Source: Liquidambar formosana
Taxonomy: Eukaryota > Streptophyta > Magnoliopsida > Saxifragales > Altingiaceae
Reading direction: 5' to 3'
Length of the DNA stretch: 64,000 nt
NCBI GenBank assembly: GCA_039720395.1
Contig: CM077828.1
Location: 22,486,717 to 22,550,716, forward strand
This document shows, piece by piece, positions 59,834 through 64,000 of the stretch. Below the pieces are notes generated by a model that was not told the origin of the DNA, ran no database searches, and was given only the letters and a program-made list of their open reading frames with translations. Position 1 is the first letter of the stretch; every line of letters starts with the position of its first letter. The translations under genes and the position numbers were made by a program.

Positions 59834-60442
59834 CTACTCAATAGTAGCATTTTGGGTAGATCTAGAAGGGTCAGTTGGGGGTTGCCTTTGTGGGCCTTGG
59901 GTAGAACTGGAGGGATCAGCTGGAGGTTGCCTCTGTGGGCTGCCCGGAACCCTTTCTCGATCAACGATTTGATCAGTGAGCCTCTCCAGTGCCTCGACCC
60001 TTGGTGTGAGTCTGTTAGAATAGGAGTCCACCATTCTTTGTAACTCTCTATTCTCCGCTCTCAAAGCCCTCATCCTTCGATAGGCTCCGTCGAGCAACCC
60101 CTGGAGACGAGTGACCTGGTCACTTAGACTTTGCATGTGCACATTTCTGGTGTGCAAACGCCGAGCCATGTTAGCAGTAAATGTTGTGGCCTGAGCGCTG
60201 AGAGCCATGGAGTCTCTTATTACGTCCAGGTCGGACCGTCCAACCAGTATTCTCTCATCACGAGGAGTGATGAGTCCCTCCGCTACTGCCGTTGCGTTCG
60301 CAAGATTGTAAATTACAGAATTGTCAACTGTAAGGGGTTGGTTTTGAACATTTAGGAACCTTGGGTGCCAAACCTCTGGTTGTGTTGCTGGCGTTGTGTT
60401 TAAATTAGGACGGTTTTGTGGGGCAGAGGAGGAAGAGGCCAT
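59834..60442 (-). CDS. Uncharacterised 202-aa coiled-coil protein inside the CACTA element
   Basis: An intact frame begins with ATG (complement 60440-60442) and ends with TAG (complement 59834-59836). The N-terminus is low-complexity (MASSSSAPQNRP). Residues about 85-165 have heptad-like spacing (QSLSDQVTRLQGLLDGAYRR, LRAENRELQRMVDSY, VEALERLTDQIVDRE), suggesting a coiled coil. The C-terminal tail contains two copies of a PQRQPPxDPSxSTQ repeat. There is no signal peptide or membrane segment. The frame is less AT-rich than its surroundings and has no break. I do not recognise the family; it could be a captured host gene, a retroelement accessory protein or a CACTA-carried gene. A leader and promoter-like sequence lie upstream at 60443-60790. 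Confidence 0.55.
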   Translation of the reverse strand: MASSSSAPQNRPNLNTTPATQPEVWHPRFLNVQNQPLTVDNSVIYNLANATAVAEGLITPRDERILVGRSDLDVIRDSMALSAQATTFTANMARRLHTRNVHMQSLSDQVTRLQGLLDGAYRRMRALRAENRELQRMVDSYSNRLTPRVEALERLTDQIVDRERVPGSPQRQPPADPSSSTQGPQRQPPTDPSRSTQNATIE

Positions 60443-60790
60443 GAGTTCGTAAGAAAGGATTTAGAGGAAGAGAGTTTTCTCTGAGGGTTGAATGGTTGGG
60501 GAAGAGTGTTTAAGCACCTATAATCAAACTCTGGTTTTTAAAGAAAAACCGCCCTCACTCAACCCAAGAACAGATCGCAAAAACCAATGCACTGTGGGAA
60601 TCCGATGCGATTTGGGGTCCATAATGGTCTGCAACAGCACTGTTGCCTAGATCTCGATATTGCGAACTGTCGGTCATGCTGCCCCTGTCGGTGAGAGAGA
60701 GTAGGCTTTCGGGTTTGGGCTTAACAGTTTGGATGTGCCAAAGTCTTGGACGTCCATGTGTTATTGGGCCACTAGCCCAATACTCATCTG
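60443..60790 (-). promoter_or_regulatory. Promoter-like region upstream of the 202-aa frame
   Basis: On the minus strand the ~120 bases before the ATG are CT-rich and leader-like (CTCTTCCCCAACCATTC). Further upstream are GTGGCCCAATA and AAGCCCAAAC, which resemble plant GGCCCA/site-II-type elements (plus-strand about 60714-60780). No definite TATA box. Confidence 0.3.
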
Positions 60791-61499
60791 TCAACAGGAA
60801 TGGGAAACCCGAGTAGATTAAATAGATTTCTTAGCAAGTCTAAGACCTAACAGCTTTAAATCTAACATCATCAACAATTAGCGATGTAACAAAACTAGGG
60901 GATTTATTTTTTATACATATTTTTTTATACAAATTTATTAGGCTATTGTAGTGGAGGTAATACTTTTAAGTTCTTTGTTAGTATAACATAATAACTGTTG
61001 GCTCACTTTTGAAGTCACACTTTGTTTACAATGTTTTGCAGGAGTAGATGGTTGATGACTTACCAGTTTTTTGTGCAGTGGATGCATGCTCCTAACTTCT
61101 CTATTTTTGTCTTTTTGGCTTTTTTTTTTTTTTTTTTTTTTTTTTTCACAAGCAAATTTGCATGTAATGTTATGGGATGATGTTAATGACATGTAATGAC
61201 AATTAATGACAATTGATGTTAATGATACTTTTGAAATCACATTTTGTTTGTAATGTATTGAATGTAATACTAAACTTTATTTAATGAATTTGATTTGTTA
61301 GGTGTTTGAAGTTTGGGATAAAATCAATTGTGGTTTTACATTTTTAATAATGGTGTGTTTGGTCATCATTTTATATGAACAGGGAATATGTACAAACAAC
61401 CATAAATGAAAGCACAAACCAAAAAAAAAAAAAAAAAAAGAGGGAAAAAAAAAAGAAAAAAGAAAAGGGAAAAGACAACGTTTATAAACTGTTGTCATA

Positions 61500-61700
61500 A
61501 AATTGTTGAAAATCTAAGACAACATTTTGGAAATGTTGTTGATGTGTGTATCTAAGACAACATTTCTGAAATGTTGTTAATGTGTCTATATAAGACAACA
61601 TTTTGGAAATGTTGTTGATGTGTGTATCTACGACAACATTTCTGAAATGTTGTTAATGTGTTTGATCTAAGACAACGTTGCCGGAAATGTTGTCAATACG
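61500..61700. repeat. Tandem minisatellite in the CACTA subterminal region
   Basis: About four consecutive copies of a ~45-bp unit, each containing AAGACAACATTT..GAAATGTTGTT followed by GTGT. Each unit is itself palindromic. Confidence 0.8.
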
Positions 61701-61923
61701 TCTAACCCAACGTTTATTCAATGTGGTAAGATGATATTAACAACGTTTTATTTTTCCTTTCAACAACATTTGATGAACGTTGTAAAAAGTCCAACATCAA
61801 CCACAACAGGGGCTGACACAACATATATGCAAATGTTGTGGAAAGTCTTTAACAACGTTTTTTCAATGTTGTAAAAGGCCTTTTTTGGTGTAGTGTCAGT
61901 TCATTTGCAACTCTATGTATTTT

Positions 61924-62497
61924 ACTGAAGCTACGGAAAATTAGAGTAGGTGCATTAATTGTGACGGTAGAATTAGCATCAATAATTAATTATTCGGAGG
62001 TCTACATTTTATTTTATTTTATTTTTTTGGGTAATGCAAGTATTCAATTATACATTTTATTTTATTTTATTTTATTTTTCCGTATGTACAAAGGAAAAAT
62101 AATCAATGGACAAATGAGGGCACCCTCAATAATATATTAATCCGTACACATTTTCTCTTTCATCAAATCGTCAATGTTATAAATGAACCAAGAAAAGAAA
62201 AAAAGAAAAAATATATATATATATTGCCAAATGATAGGAAAAAACACATATCCACGCAGAGTCGAAATCAAGACTTTTGTAAATTATATACCCTTAATAG
62301 GAAGGGTCATGTCATTTGATCTAAGAGTCATTGACTAGTTTGAATTTTAACAAAATACTTATAAAATAGTAAAATGTCTTTATTTATATAATATTTCAAT
62401 TAAATTTAAAAGATATGAACAAAATTAATTAAATAATTAAATCAAAATAATCATTGGTGCAATGTTTAAAAATTTTAAAATTAAAAATTAAAATAAA
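61924..62497. other. Intergenic DNA, nothing recognised
   Basis: Contains repeated TTTTATTTTA runs near 62008-62078. No gene supported. Confidence 0.45.
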
Positions 62498-62683
62498 AGT
62501 GGTGTTAGAAACGCCGCTTTTATTACAATGAAAGCGGTTTTATTAACGCCACTTTTAATATCGGAAATGTTACTAAAACTGCTTTCAATGTATTAAAAGG
62601 ATTAACACTGCTTTCAGTATATTAAAAGCAGCGCTACTAAAACCACTTTCATTATAATAAAAGCGGCGTTACTAACACCACTT
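62498..62683. repeat. Near-perfect 186-bp hairpin
   Basis: Arms of about 90 bases: the left begins AGTGGTGTTAGAAACGCCGC and the right ends GCGGCGTTACTAACACCACT. Internally GCCGCTTTTATTACAATGAAAGC pairs with its counterpart near 62640-62665. The repeated CGCCGCTTTTA/TAAAAGCGGCG words are of the kind found in CACTA subterminal regions, but no CACTA ends flank it. Confidence 0.75.
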
Positions 62684-62792
62684 CTATTTCAAGTTTTTTT
62701 TTTTTTTTAATATAAATAATTTAAGACATACAACATAGAAGAAAAACAAAAACAAAAAAAAAGAAAAAAAAAAAAGAATAATTTTGTTTTAT

Positions 62793-63345
62793 ACTCCCTC
62801 CGTCTCATAAAGATAGGCCATTACAAAGGGTAAACTTTTTGGCCATTTATAATCCTTATTTCATTTTTGCCCAAAAAGTCAACTTAAACTATATAATTTA
62901 GAAAAACTTTCTTTTGCAAAGTTGTTTAAAATGATGTTTATGCAGTAACTTTTCATAAAAACCTTTTATATTTTTGTAAAACTTTAAAAAATTAAAATTA
63001 ATGGGGTGGGGAGATCATTTAAAGGGATTGCAATATCCGGACCTAACTTCTTTCTTTTCTTTATTAGGCCTACCCAGTTCAGCTCAAAATATATTTTTAC
63101 TCCCTCTGTCTTACAAAGATAAGCCATATTTGACAAAACACAGAGTTTAAAAAAAGACCATCATTGCATTGACTTATCATTTATTAAATTCCATTTTTGT
63201 AAAAATACATTCTTCTTTTTGGTATTAGGTTTCATGTAGAAAGTAATTATTGAAATAACAAGGGGTAGAGAAGGAAATTTAAAAAATTGATGATTTAACT
63301 TTTCAAAGTACACAAACATTTTGGAACAAAAAAAATTTATGATTT
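62793..63345 (+). repeat. Two direct Stowaway-like termini
   Basis: CTCCCTCCGTCTCATAAAGA (62793-62812) and CTCCCTCTGTCTTACAAAGA (63100-63119) both follow TA and match the Stowaway-type terminal consensus. Both point the same way and no matching inverted end (GACGGAGGGAG) was found, so these are 5' ends or a tandem of truncated copies. Confidence 0.5.
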
Positions 63346-64000
63346 GACTTTCCCCTCTGTCCCCTCACTTTTTTTTTTCTTTCTCTTCTTTGCTTTTCAC
63401 TCCATCCTCACCGTAAACTCTCTCTATCTCTCTTCTTCCATCTTCTCTATATCTCTCTCACTTTCCTCTTCCATTTCGTCCATTTTCGTTGAATCTAAGC
63501 TCCATCTTCACCGAATATAATTCTAGCCGGATCTAATTTACTCAAAATTTGGTATGTATGACGTGCAAGAATAGAATACTTAATCCAACAGTTGGATTTG
63601 TAAAATATTATTCCCACAAAAAAATATTGAGGGGTGTAATATATATCAACAATTTTTCCGTGTAATCAAAGTTGAAAAATGTTTCACATCTTGTGGATGA
63701 AATCATATATCCATATCCAAAACCCTGCAAGGCCTCTCATTGGTGCATAACCAAATAAGGTCGAAATTGGCCTACAGTTTCTTTGGAGGCACACGGAGAG
63801 TAAAAAAAATAAATGATACCCCTTTATCAAAACTGCCAGCCACAACTAGTGATGTCAGCAAAAATTGAAAACAAAATCTGGCACCGTCCTTCCTCTCCTG
63901 TCCAAAATTGGTAACTTGAGTTGTGCAGACCTAAGATGGAAATTCAAATTTGTAATAGGTGGAATTCAATTTCTTCTTTATGACCCTTTTCTTATCACCG
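63346..64000. other. Intergenic DNA with leader-like patch
   Basis: The CT-rich patch at about 63400-63535 resembles a plant 5' leader and shares TTTTCGTTGAATCT and TCCATCTTC with 58490-58520. No coding frame follows within the window. Positions 63545-63650 are the repeat family member shared with 1330-1430. Confidence 0.4.

Larger units (their letters stand above)
57753..61895. mobile_element. Complete non-autonomous CACTA (En/Spm) transposon
   Basis: It starts CACTACAAGAATATAGGGC and ends GGCCTTTTTTGGTGTAGTG; the reversed right end reads CACTACACCAAAA. TCA flanks both sides (57750-57752 and 61896-61898), a perfect 3-bp duplication. Subterminal regions (57780-58010 and 61480-61880) carry many copies of ACAACATTT/AAATGTTGT and ACAACGTT/AACGTTGT in both orientations. 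No transposase is present. The 4143-bp body carries host-like sequence: a leader-like stretch, a BAP31-like fragment and a 202-codon frame. Confidence 0.9.
57210..61915. mobile_element. hAT-like element interrupted by a CACTA transposon
   Basis: The left end CAGGGCTACAAACGAGTCAAGC and right end AGTTCATTTGCAACTCTA are imperfect inverted repeats, flanked by identical octamers TGTATTTT (57202-57209 and 61916-61923). The body outside the CACTA element (57210-57752 and 61899-61915, about 560 bp) is rich in GAGC/AAGCTTGG/GAGCCGAGC-like words in both orientations and has no transposase. Removing the CACTA element and one TCA reconnects CAGCTCAGTTC at the right end. Confidence 0.8.

Noticed and set aside
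60555..60794. 79-codon frame on the minus strand
   Set aside because: Lies in the promoter-like region upstream of the 202-codon frame; no recognisable domain.
61500..61700. CRISPR-like regular repeats
   Set aside because: Repeats are contiguous palindromic minisatellite units in a plant CACTA element, without unique spacers.

Overview
This window is plant nuclear DNA, most likely from a eudicot and perhaps a woody one. The support is two spliced genes with clear land-plant families (a LONGIFOLIA/TRM-type protein and a TCP5-like transcription factor), AT-rich intergenic DNA full of poly-A/T and (TA)n tracts, and a dense load of plant transposable elements: Ty1/copia, CACTA, hAT, Tourist-like and Helitron-like. 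The species cannot be named from the sequence alone. A run of 100 N marks a scaffolding gap at 54770-54869.

Layout. Positions 1-7.5 kb are intergenic with small fold-back repeats. Positions 7.6-14.9 kb hold a five-exon LONGIFOLIA-like gene on the plus strand; its reconstructed CDS is 1130 codons and every exon junction keeps the frame. Positions 15-25.5 kb are intergenic, with a tRNA-Thr(CGT) gene at 18.87 kb, several inverted-repeat elements sitting between (TA)n tracts, a head-to-head pair of Helitron-like 5' ends, and a LINE-like insertion with an 18-bp target duplication. Positions 26.0-28.15 kb hold a TCP5-like gene on the minus strand, with probable introns in both untranslated regions. 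Positions 28-44 kb are gene-poor and carry hAT, CACTA, Tourist-like and SINE-like insertions plus a CAC-rich tract.

Positions 44.2-52.8 kb are a full-length Ty1/copia element with ~405-bp LTRs and a perfect AAATG duplication. Its reading frame is broken mostly by C-to-T/G-to-A stops. Its protease region is split by a 3.3-kb palindromic insertion (46166-49464) flanked by GTGGG, and that insertion itself contains Helitron-like elements. A further Helitron-like element lies at 53000-53459. Around the assembly gap are two inverted copies of a plant Ptta/En-Spm (Transposase_24-like) fragment. Positions 57.2-61.9 kb are a nest: a hAT-like element with an 8-bp duplication was interrupted by a complete CACTA transposon (57753-61895, TCA duplication). 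The CACTA element carries a fragment resembling plant BAP31-like ER proteins and an intact 202-codon coiled-coil reading frame on its minus strand. The last 2 kb hold a near-perfect hairpin and two Stowaway-like termini.

No bacterial-type operon, CRISPR array, rRNA gene or viral genome was seen. The strongest leads are the palindromic LTR-like insertion, the gene-carrying CACTA element, the exon-4 tandem duplication in the LONGIFOLIA-like gene, and the Helitron-like family. The reading was done by eye, so repeat borders without target duplications are approximate.
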